From an uncultured Asticcacaulis sp. (GTDB lineage: Bacteria; Pseudomonadota; Alphaproteobacteria; Caulobacterales; Caulobacteraceae), in contig CAMLIY010000016.1 in NCBI GenBank assembly GCA_946480125.1, forward strand, positions 1 through 23,221: 23,221 nt of DNA. The letters run 5' to 3'. Each line of letters begins with the position of its first letter. The first letter of the stretch is position 1. Below, piece by piece: positions 15,041 through 23,000 of the stretch. Both the position numbers and the translations under genes were made by a program. The notes below the pieces were generated by a model. It made no database searches. It was not told the origin of the DNA and was given only the letters and a program-made list of their open reading frames with translations.

Positions 15041-17482
15041 ATGTTGAAAACGACTCTCATCGCCTTTTATCGTTCCTTCATCCGTCATCCGCTTTATGCC
15101 CTGCTGAACCTTCTGGGTCTGAGCTTCGGCATCGCCGTCCTGCTGACCTTGTCGTTGTTTTTCCGTTTCGAGACCGGCTACGAGCAGTGGGTGCCGAACG
15201 CCGCCCAGCTTTATGCGGTTGAAAACGCCTGGACATTCGATGCCCAGACTACAGACCCCGAACCCTGGACTTCGGGCATTCTGCTCGACGACATTCGCAG
15301 CGAATATCCGCAAATCCCGGCCTCGCGTCTGTGGGACCAGAACGCTACGGTGCATATGGGCGCACAGAGCACCCGCGAAACCCAGATGATCGTCGACAGC
15401 GAGTTCTTCACCGTATTTGATATTCCACTGATCGCCGGCGCAAAAGAAATGGCCTTGTCTTCGCCGGATTACATTCTGATCAGCCGGGCAATGGCGGAAA
15501 AGTATTTTCCCGGCATGAAGGCGGCCGCGATTATCGGCAAGACCCTGCGCCTGACCGATGACGATGCGACGCATGATTATCGCATCAGCGCCGTGCTGGA
15601 AAATCCACCCGCCAACAGTGAATTCAAATTCGACATCGTGCGGCGGCTGACCCCGCAATATAAGGACAAGATCACCAACTGGAAAAACTATGGGTCTCAG
15701 CGCCTGCGGACCATCCTGCGTCTCGATGATCCGGCCATGGCGGAGCGGCTGAACAAGGCTTTCCCGGCATTTCTGGATCATCATGCTGCCGCCAGTCTCT
15801 CGCCCGATACGCCCCATACGCTGCTGAAGGCAACCGTTTATCCCCTGACCGGCCTGCATTTGCAGGACGAGAAAACCCGGACCTCTGTTTATGTCCTGGG
15901 GCTGGTAGGCCTGCTGGCCTACCTCATTGCGGCCATCAACTATATCAACCTGGCCACGGCGCGGGCCGGCATGCGCGCCAGAGAGGTGGCGGTACGCAAG
16001 ACCCTGGGCGCCACGCAGGGCATGCTGCGGGTGCAGTTCCTGTGCGAAGCGGGACTGACGACACTGGTCGCCATCCTGATCGGCCTGAGCCTGGTCGAGA
16101 TCAGTCTGCCATTGATCAACAGTTTCGGCGGCCTGCAACTGAAGCTCGACTATATGCGCGACTGGCCGACTCTTTTCATCGCCGCCGGTTTCATACTGGC
16201 CATCGGTTTGCTGGCCGGATTGTATCCGGCGTTTGTTCTGTCAGGTTTCAAGCCGGCACAGGTGCTGGCTTCCAGCCGAACCCCGGCCGGCGGGCGTTTC
16301 GCCATCCGGACGCGAGAGGCGCTGGTGGTGGTGCAATTCGCCGTGGTCATCGCCTTCTTCATCATGATGTCGGGTTTCCTGAGTCAGATCCATCATATGA
16401 AGGCGGCTGACCTTGGCTTCCAGCGCGAAGGAGTCCTGATCATCAGTTCGACCTATGATGCCGCCGTCACCGATGCCCAGCGCGAATCCGCCTGGGCGGC
16501 TTTCCGGGCGCTGCCCGGTGTCACCTATGTCACGGCCGGGAATGCGGCGCCGGGCGACGGCACGCTGACGAATGGTACCCCCGTCGGGGTGGAAGGCTAT
16601 GTCGGACGGCGGCCCAGTATGAACTGGGTGCGTACCAGCCGCGATTACTTTCTCACCTATGGCGGCAAGCTGATCGCCGGGCGTCTGTTCGATCCGGCAC
16701 GGGGGGAGGATATATTCCCGCAAGGCGATGGTCCACCGTCGCCAGGTCTCATTAACAATATCATCCTCAACCGTACCGCTGTTAAGACACTGGGTTTCAA
16801 ATCGCCAGAGGCGGCGCTGGGGCGTGTGCTCGATTTCGACATCAACAAGGTCCGCGTCGTCGGTGTCGTCGAGGATATGCGTTTCCGCTCCCCCAAGGAG
16901 AAGATACCGCCTACCCTTTATCTCTATGAAGACCATACGAAAAGCCATGCCATCACCGGCGTGAAATATGCCGGCGCGAGCGATCCCGTCATGCGGGCGC
17001 GTGTCCAGGCAGCGTGGCGGCAAGTGGCGCCGGAAGTGCCTTTCGAGGCGGTCTCGGCGACGGAAAACGTCGATACCTATTATAAACCGGACCGCAACCG
17101 TTCGAACCTGTTCACCCTTGGCGCCCTGATCGCGGCCTTGATCGGTTGTATCGGCCTTTATGGCATGGCGGCGTTCAATACCTCGCGCCGGGCCCGCGAA
17201 ATTGGCCTGCGCAAGGTGCTGGGGGCTTCAGCCGGCAAGGTGGTGGGACTGCTGGTCGGGCAATTCCTGAGGCCGGTGCTGATCGCCAATGTCATCGCGT
17301 GGCCTGTGGCATACTATGGCTTGCGAAACTGGCTGTCACAGTTCGATGATCCGATCACGCTCAATATTGGCTATTTCCTGGCGGCGTCATCTATCGCTCT
17401 GGCCATTGCGCTTATAACGGTGGCGGGGCTGGCCGTGGTTTCGGCAAGCACCGAACCCGGCAAGGCTTTACGCCATGATTAG
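15041..17482 (+). CDS. FtsX/MacB-type ABC permease, copy 2
   Basis: An 813-residue paralogue of the preceding permease with the same order of membrane and periplasmic segments. Both proteins begin with a LIAFYRSF-R/I-RHPLYA stretch and share INYINLATARAGMRAREVAVRK, PAQVLAS-RTPAGGRF, YYKPDR-RSNLF and GLYGMAAFNTSRR segments, while the periplasmic regions have diverged more. GGAG at 15030-15033 lies eight bases before the ATG, a good ribosome binding site, whereas copy 1 has none obvious. It may pair with copy 1 as a heterodimer or form a separate pump using the same ATPase; sequence cannot decide. It ends five bases from the convergent MOSC gene. Confidence 0.9.
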   Translation: MLKTTLIAFYRSFIRHPLYALLNLLGLSFGIAVLLTLSLFFRFETGYEQWVPNAAQLYAVENAWTFDAQTTDPEPWTSGILLDDIRSEYPQIPASRLWDQNATVHMGAQSTRETQMIVDSEFFTVFDIPLIAGAKEMALSSPDYILISRAMAEKYFPGMKAAAIIGKTLRLTDDDATHDYRISAVLENPPANSEFKFDIVRRLTPQYKDKITNWKNYGSQRLRTILRLDDPAMAERLNKAFPAFLDHHAAASLSPDTPHTLLKATVYPLTGLHLQDEKTRTSVYVLGLVGLLAYLIAAINYINLATARAGMRAREVAVRKTLGATQGMLRVQFLCEAGLTTLVAILIGLSLVEISLPLINSFGGLQLKLDYMRDWPTLFIAAGFILAIGLLAGLYPAFVLSGFKPAQVLASSRTPAGGRFAIRTREALVVVQFAVVIAFFIMMSGFLSQIHHMKAADLGFQREGVLIISSTYDAAVTDAQRESAWAAFRALPGVTYVTAGNAAPGDGTLTNGTPVGVEGYVGRRPSMNWVRTSRDYFLTYGGKLIAGRLFDPARGEDIFPQGDGPPSPGLINNIILNRTAVKTLGFKSPEAALGRVLDFDINKVRVVGVVEDMRFRSPKEKIPPTLYLYEDHTKSHAITGVKYAGASDPVMRARVQAAWRQVAPEVPFEAVSATENVDTYYKPDRNRSNLFTLGALIAALIGCIGLYGMAAFNTSRRAREIGLRKVLGASAGKVVGLLVGQFLRPVLIANVIAWPVAYYGLRNWLSQFDDPITLNIGYFLAASSIALAIALITVAGLAVVSASTEPGKALRHD

Positions 17483-17487
17483 GGTGA

Positions 17488-18006
17488 TTATTGCGTGACG
17501 ACTGTGAGGCTGTCACCAATCCTGACGGCCCCACTTTTGACAACCCTTGCCGTAATGCCGCCATGGCTCCGGACGGCGTTATAGCCACCCACGCCAAAAG
17601 TCTCCTCCATGCGTGAGCACGGATGGCATTCACCGGTCATTTCCAGCAGGGCTTCGCCCAGCTGAAAGCGTTTGTCTTTCAAAGCCAGAAGGTTCAGGCC
17701 CCGAATGACAATATTGCGTCGAAGCTGTTCAGGCGTCACGTCCTGATCGAGATAGCTGGCAATGGCCGCGAGATCTTCGCGCTGAATGAGCGTGACATGG
17801 CGCGTGCCGCGTTTGGGATTATTGTAATGGTCACCGGTCACGCCTCCCAATGTATCCAGGATCACATTATCAACGACGCTTACAGGTCCGCGCCGCCGCG
17901 GCCGCACACCGATCCATTCGACAATGCCTGGTCGCATGCCGGCGTTCAACAGATCAGCGAGTGGTGTGTTCGGATTGATCATAACGTCTGTTAATGATCT
18001 GATCAT
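17488..18006 (-). CDS. MOSC-domain protein (YiiM-like)
   Basis: A 172-residue protein of the MOSC superfamily, beta-barrel proteins related to the C-terminal domain of molybdenum cofactor sulfurase and to YiiM, which helps reduce N-hydroxylated compounds. Seen motifs: VTLIQREDL (71-79), RRNIVIRGLNL (96-106), TGECHPCSRME with Cys127 and Cys130, and GGYNAVRSHGGITARV (140-155). Cys127 or Cys130 occupies the place of the conserved cofactor-linked cysteine. The ATG at 18006 has no strong ribosome binding site; an in-frame ATG at 17982 is possible. It lies six bases after the receiver gene, so it is probably co-transcribed with that and the TadG-like gene, an unexpected pairing. Substrate unknown; family assignment is solid. 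Confidence 0.87.
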   Translation of the reverse strand: MIRSLTDVMINPNTPLADLLNAGMRPGIVEWIGVRPRRRGPVSVVDNVILDTLGGVTGDHYNNPKRGTRHVTLIQREDLAAIASYLDQDVTPEQLRRNIVIRGLNLLALKDKRFQLGEALLEMTGECHPCSRMEETFGVGGYNAVRSHGGITARVVKSGAVRIGDSLTVVTQ

Positions 18007-18012
18007 AAGGCA

Positions 18013-18660
18013 TTATTGGGGCGGCCTCAGCTTTTCGGCTTCGCCCATATCTGAATGAATACGCGTGAGAACCATTGAGGCCTCGGCTATGCGATGCAGG
18101 CTCTCATTGATTTGCGGCTGTGCGCTGTGGGCTTCGATGATCTGAGCGGATTCCAGAATGTCATTGAGCGGACCGGTGATTTTCTGGCGCGACAGACGCA
18201 GGATACGATCCTTCAAATCATTGATTTTCTGCAGCGCTTCGAGTTGGCGGCGCACCAGGCCTTCGGCGCGGGCATTGCGCAGCACATAGGCCAACTGGTG
18301 TGACAATAGCCGCCAGTTCAATGGCTTGACCACGAACGACGTGGCGCCGAGCGCGAAGGCGCGATCCACAGCCATCATGTCTTCGCGACCGGTCACGACC
18401 ACGATAGGCAGGTGTTTCAGCTGTTCGTCCCAGCGGATGCGTTCGATCAGCTCAAAGCCATCCATGCGCGGCATGTCGAGATCAATCAGGGCAATATCAA
18501 TGCCGCCCTGATTGAGACGTGCGAGCGCAACCACGCCGTCTTCCGCCACTTCGACCTCGACCGTGGGTGTCGTCAGGTGCACGGTGGCGAATTCCCGCAA
18601 AATGGGATCGTCGTCGGCCACCAGAAGGCGCGCGGTTTCAAACTCGACAAAATGGGTCAA
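18013..18660 (-). CDS. Receiver protein with degenerate DHp-like C-terminus
   Basis: A 215-residue protein. The receiver (about 10-130) is intact: acidic triad ADDD (15-18), phosphoacceptor Asp60 in LIDLDMPRMDG, and Lys112 in VVKP. The helical tail (about 135-205) resembles a histidine-kinase dimerisation domain: RQKITGPLNDI aligns with the H-box SHELRTPLNAI, but the phosphorylatable His is Gln159, and no ATPase domain follows. It may therefore dimerise or bind a kinase rather than transfer phosphate. The start is a TTG whose bases overlap the upstream stop (TTGA), so translation is likely coupled to the TadG-like gene; GTG or ATG starts do not occur before the receiver core. The receiver call is firm; the tail's meaning is inferred. 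Confidence 0.85.
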   Translation of the reverse strand: MTHFVEFETARLLVADDDPILREFATVHLTTPTVEVEVAEDGVVALARLNQGGIDIALIDLDMPRMDGFELIERIRWDEQLKHLPIVVVTGREDMMAVDRAFALGATSFVVKPLNWRLLSHQLAYVLRNARAEGLVRRQLEALQKINDLKDRILRLSRQKITGPLNDILESAQIIEAHSAQPQINESLHRIAEASMVLTRIHSDMGEAEKLRPPQ

Positions 18661-19892
18661 TGGGATAGCTTCGGCGCAGACTTCATCGGCCCCACCCCTT
18701 CTGGCACGGGCACGCCTGAGCCGATATAGTTGTTGTTGATGACCAGCACGGGATTCTGTTTCAGTGTCAGGGTCTTGGCCACAATAACGCTCCAGGCTGA
18801 ATTCTGCGCCACATTGCCGGGCGTATCGACGACCAGATGGGCGTTGGGGATATAGATAGTGCCCAGCAACTGGCTGACATTGCCCGAAGCGATGCTGAAC
18901 GTGCCGGTGTTGTCGCGCGATGTGGCGATCAGGAAGCCGGCCATCGGTCCGCTTTTGCGCGCGCTCAGTCTAACTGTGGCGTTCTTGGCGAAATCGAAGG
19001 ATTTGCCGACTCCGAAAATCAGCGAAACATCATCGCCGCGCAGGGTCGAGTTGTCGGTCATGATCAGCGGGGCAAGGAAATAGTGATCGCCAGGCTGTAG
19101 GAATAATGTGCCATTGCCGATGACGGTGATCGGCAGGCAGTGCAGACCCGGCGGCAGGCTCATCGTGCCGGAGCCTAACTGGATCGGCAGGATATTGCCT
19201 TCAATCAGGTTGCACAATTTTTTGGTGCTAAGGGACATTGTGGCGAACGGATCGTCGATCGGTAAGGCTCCGGAATGACCGGCAGGCTCTACCGGACCCG
19301 AAACTGTGCCAACAGCCTGGGCCGCTTCCGCCTGGATCAATGCGCCGCTGGCCACCTTGATATCCGCATTGGCGTGAACGGCGCAGCCAGTGGCGCGGAT
19401 GCGCGCCGTATCCTGCACCTTGATGCCCCCGCTTTTATCGGTTTGCAGGATACAGAGAGGCACACGCTGGACATTTTCGGCTGTGGCGCTGACGCTCAGA
19501 GTCTGTGTGCCCAAACCCATGAAACCGATCAGGGGTTGATGGTCGGCGGTCCCCACAACGGTGACCGTGCCGGCATGGGTATCGACTGTCGCGGTAAAGG
19601 CTGGAGGGGTCGTTTTGCCGCCGGAACCGTTGGTCTCAATAGACTGTCTGGCAACAGTCACCGCCATTCCTGAGATTTGTGTGGAACCGACCATGGCAAT
19701 GGCCAGTTGGCCAGCGCCGGCTAGCGCCCCGGCATCAGCGGCCTCCTGCAGCCGGCTGCGGGCATTGGAGATGTCGGTGATTTCCAGAACGCCTGTTACG
19801 GCGAGCACAATTGGCACCGCAGAGAATGCGGCGATAAGGCTTATGTTTCCTCGCGAGCACGCCCAAGCCGCGCTTATTTTACTGAATAACAT
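18657..19892 (-). CDS. TadG-like surface/pilus-assembly protein
   Basis: A 411-residue envelope protein. A short cytoplasmic N-terminus with GNISLIAAFSAVPIVLAVTG forms the single TM helix (about 16-38) typical of Flp-pilus TadE/TadG proteins, followed by the family segment RLQEAADAGALAGAGQLA (47-64). The rest is exported: a Thr/Val-rich beta region, then Cys147 and Cys170 bracketing a VQDTARI repeat-like stretch, and a long Gly/Ser/Thr-rich part with beta-strand repeats such as LPPGLHCLPITVIGNGTLFLQPGD that looks like a beta-helix. No other tad gene is in the window, so this is a solitary homologue. It heads a reverse operon with the receiver and MOSC genes and is divergent from the large kinase. 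Role in adhesion or pilus function is family-based inference. Confidence 0.8.
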   Translation of the reverse strand: MLFSKISAAWACSRGNISLIAAFSAVPIVLAVTGVLEITDISNARSRLQEAADAGALAGAGQLAIAMVGSTQISGMAVTVARQSIETNGSGGKTTPPAFTATVDTHAGTVTVVGTADHQPLIGFMGLGTQTLSVSATAENVQRVPLCILQTDKSGGIKVQDTARIRATGCAVHANADIKVASGALIQAEAAQAVGTVSGPVEPAGHSGALPIDDPFATMSLSTKKLCNLIEGNILPIQLGSGTMSLPPGLHCLPITVIGNGTLFLQPGDHYFLAPLIMTDNSTLRGDDVSLIFGVGKSFDFAKNATVRLSARKSGPMAGFLIATSRDNTGTFSIASGNVSQLLGTIYIPNAHLVVDTPGNVAQNSAWSVIVAKTLTLKQNPVLVINNNYIGSGVPVPEGVGPMKSAPKLSH

Positions 19893-19936
19893 CTGACAGC
19901 CTGAACTCTTCCAATGTTAAAGCTATCAGCGAGATT

Positions 19937-19951
19937 TTAAGATTTACTTAT
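19937..19951. promoter_or_regulatory. CtrA-box-like motif in the divergent region
   Basis: TTAA, seven bases, TTAT: one mismatch from the CtrA box TTAA-N7-TTAA, placed 45 bases from the TadG-like start codon and 53 bases from the kinase start. In Caulobacter, pilus genes and some c-di-GMP genes are CtrA targets, so the context is suggestive, but a one-mismatch hit in AT-rich DNA is weak evidence. Confidence 0.22.
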
Positions 19952-19959
19952 TAGGATTG

Positions 19960-19977
19960 GTTTACGGCGTCGTGAAC
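19960..19977. repeat. Imperfect inverted repeat GTTTACG-N4-CGTGAAC
   Basis: Seven-base arms with a single T/G mismatch (a wobble pair in RNA) around a four-base spacer, centred about 35 bases before the kinase start. Candidate operator for a dimeric regulator controlling either divergent gene. Not a terminator, as no T-run follows. Confidence 0.25.
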
Positions 19978-20003
19978 TAAAGACTGACGCTATGGTTGAG
20001 TAG

Positions 20004-23000
20004 ATGAGCGTATTTCGTTTTATGTATAGAAACGGCAAACAACAGATGACGATGGATCAGCCTAATTACCGCTACAAAGGCTCTATTTCAAAGCGCTTGA
20101 ACTGGCTGGTCATTGGTGCCGTGTCTTTTTCTGTATTGCCGGTCGCTGGTTTGTTTGTCGTGCGTGAAACCACGCGTCAGGCGGAAGCCCGCTGGTCGGT
20201 CATGAAGACCGCTGCTGATGTGCTGGCCTCCAGCGCTGAAGATGCCGTAGCGACCGATGACCGCACCCGGGCCTATACCGCCCTGCGCGCCGTCACCCGC
20301 ACACCCGGCGTCACCTATGCCCGCGTCGAAGCGCACGACGGCACACCTCTGGCCGAGATGGGGGCCGGCGCGCGCCTGAGAAGCGACGTCACGCTTGATG
20401 CCGAAAGCCGTAATCCTGATGTCATGGCGCTGGTGGCTACCCGCACCATCCAGGTGCATGCGCCGGTGATGAATAATGGCCATCAGATAGGCCAGGTGGT
20501 CGTGGTGCATAAATCCGAGGATTTCGCCCGTATCCTTACGCAGGCGCTGGCGGGCATTTTCGGCTTGGCGGCGCTGGCCCTGGGGTTGGCCCTTTTCGTG
20601 GCGCGGGGTCTGCAAAAAGCGATGATCAAGCCGTTGACGGATCTGACAGGTTCCATCGAAGCGATTACCCGTCAGGGTGATTTTTCGCGTCGGGTCGAGA
20701 CCAAAAGCCAGGATGAAGTGGGCGCCCTGGTCACCGGTTTCAACAGCATGATAGATGCCATTTCCTTGCGTGACAAGAAGCTGGAAGCGCATCTGCTCGG
20801 ACTTGAGCAGGAGGTCGAGGACCGTACGGCGGATTATGTGAAGGCGCGCGATGAGGCTCAGGCAGCGAATGCCGCCAAATCCGATTTTCTGGCCACCATG
20901 AGCCATGAAATCCGCACACCGATGAATGGGGTCATGGTCATGGCCGAACTGCTGGCCGCCGAAAGCCTGCCGGCCCGCGCCAAACGCCATGCCCGCACCA
21001 TCGCCAAATCCGGCCGCTCCTTGCTGGCGGTCATCAACGATATTCTTGATTTTTCCAAGATCGAGGCCGGCAAACTGGACGTCGAGATTTGCGAGGTGGA
21101 TATCCTCGATTGTGTCGATGACACCCTGGCCCTGTTTCAGGCCAAGGCGCGTGAAAAGGGCATTGAGCTGGTGGCCCATGCCCATCCGGAAGCGCCAAGG
21201 CTCGTACCGGCCGATCCGGTGCGACTGGGGCAGGTGGTCTCTAACCTCGTCTCGAACGCGTTGAAATTCACTGAAAAAGGTCATGTGCTGGTCTCTGTCG
21301 AGCCGGATAAAAAGCCGGGTTTCTGGCGCCTGGTGGTTCGGGATACCGGCATTGGTATCGCGCGTGACAAGCTGGGCGCCATTTTCTCGGCCTTCACCCA
21401 GGAAGACCAGACGACGACGCGGCGTTTCGGGGGCACGGGGCTGGGCCTGAGCATCTCCAAGCGGCTGGTAGAGGCCATGGGCGGTGCCATCGCTGTCACC
21501 AGCGAGCAGGGTAAAGGCACGCAGTTCCATGTGCGGATGCCGGCGCTCGATTATTCCCCTCTGTGTGCGCCGCCGGTGATCCACGATCTGGTGCGGCCGG
21601 TTGTCAATGTCTTCATCCGTGGTGACGCGGAAAACGACGTCCTGGCGGAACGCCTGAAAGCGGCTAATGTCCGCTTCGGACCGGACAAACCGCGACTTGT
21701 GCTGGCGGATGCCGTGAACCGCGATCATCTCGATGCTCATGTAAAACCTGAAACCCTTGTGCTGCTCGCTTATCCGGAAGACGCAGACGCCGAGCAGTGG
21801 GTCCGTGGGGGCCGGGCCGCCGCCGTGCTGTCGCGTCCGATGCGTCATCGCGACATCGACACGCTGATCGAGCGCTTGCGAGATGGCGGTGATTTCGTAC
21901 TTTATGACGCTGACGCCGATCCCGAAGGCATAGATGCGGCTTTTCCTCAGGCGCGGGTGCTTGTGGTCGATGATGGTGAGGTCAACCGTGAAGTGGCCAT
22001 AGAGGCCCTGGCCCGCTTTGGCATCAATGCTGAGGTGGCGAGCGACGGCGCCGAAGCGATCGAAAAGATGCGGGCGCAGGCTTTCGACCTGGTGCTGATG
22101 GATGGCTCAATGCCGGTGATGGATGGCTTCGAAGCCACCCGTCAGTGGCGCATGCAGGAGGTGGAAACGCATCTGCCGATCATCGCCCTGACTGCCCATG
22201 TCGTCGGTCATGCCGCCCAGGCGTGGAAAGACGCCGGCATGGATGATGTGCTGCATAAGCCCTTCACCCTGCGCGATATGGCGGCCATACTTAAAACCTA
22301 CCTGCCGGAGACCTTGCGCACATCCGCCCTGCCTCGTGTGATTGAAGCAGAAGCGGCGCCAGCACCGGTTCTGCCGCAAGCCGACGCAGATCTGTTCGAT
22401 CCGGCAGTGATCGCCTCCTTGGTGGATGGGCTGAATAATGGCCGGGGCGATTTCGTTCGCCGGGTTGTTGGCCTCTATCGCAGCCATGCACCCGAAGCGG
22501 CCGCGGCCATGCATACTGCCCATGCCGAAGGTGACGAAGACCGTCTGGCACGGGCCGCCCATGCGCTGAAATCGATGAGTTTAAATATCGGCGCGCGGAC
22601 GGTGGCTGGCGTTGCGGGCGGTATCGAACGCGCTGTCCGGGTCGAACACCGGGCCGTCGCGTCTGACGAGATCGCCATGGCCGCGACCTGGGTGGACCGC
22701 ACGATCGCAGGGCTCGCTCAGATGATAGACGGCGAGCCGGCGCCCGCCGCGGCGAAATCGAAAAAGATAAAGTCCGCGCCCGCTGCCATACCGAAAGATG
22801 ATCCGGAATCGGCTCTGATCCGCGAGATAGAGGCTGATATCGAGGCTGGCGCCTTCGAGATGGAATATCAGCCTATCTATGACCGTACGGGCGCCGAAGT
22901 CGTCAGCGCCGAAGCCCTGATGCGCTGGCGTCGCGGCGATCGTGCGCCCATCGGTCCGGCGGTGTTTATTCCAGTGGCGGAACGTTCCGGCCTGATCACG

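Larger units (their letters stand above)
19893..20003. promoter_or_regulatory. Divergent promoter region between TadG-like gene and CHASE8 kinase
   Basis: An AT-rich gap of 111 bases that must start both operons. It holds a TTAA-N7-TTAT sequence and an imperfect inverted repeat, listed separately. I could not pick a confident -35/-10 pair. A TAG directly before 20004 closes the kinase frame upstream. Confidence 0.45.

Noticed and set aside
15020..16138. A 372-codon reverse open frame opposite the second permease
   Set aside because: The forward strand has a well-conserved FtsX/MacB permease with a good ribosome binding site. The reverse product is Gln/Gly/Arg-rich and has no recognisable domain.
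20088..21848. A 586-codon open frame on the reverse strand opposite the CHASE8 kinase
   Set aside because: The forward frame encodes recognisable sensor, HAMP, HisKA, HATPase and receiver-like segments over the same bases. The reverse product shows no known motif and is a by-product of codon bias in high-GC DNA.
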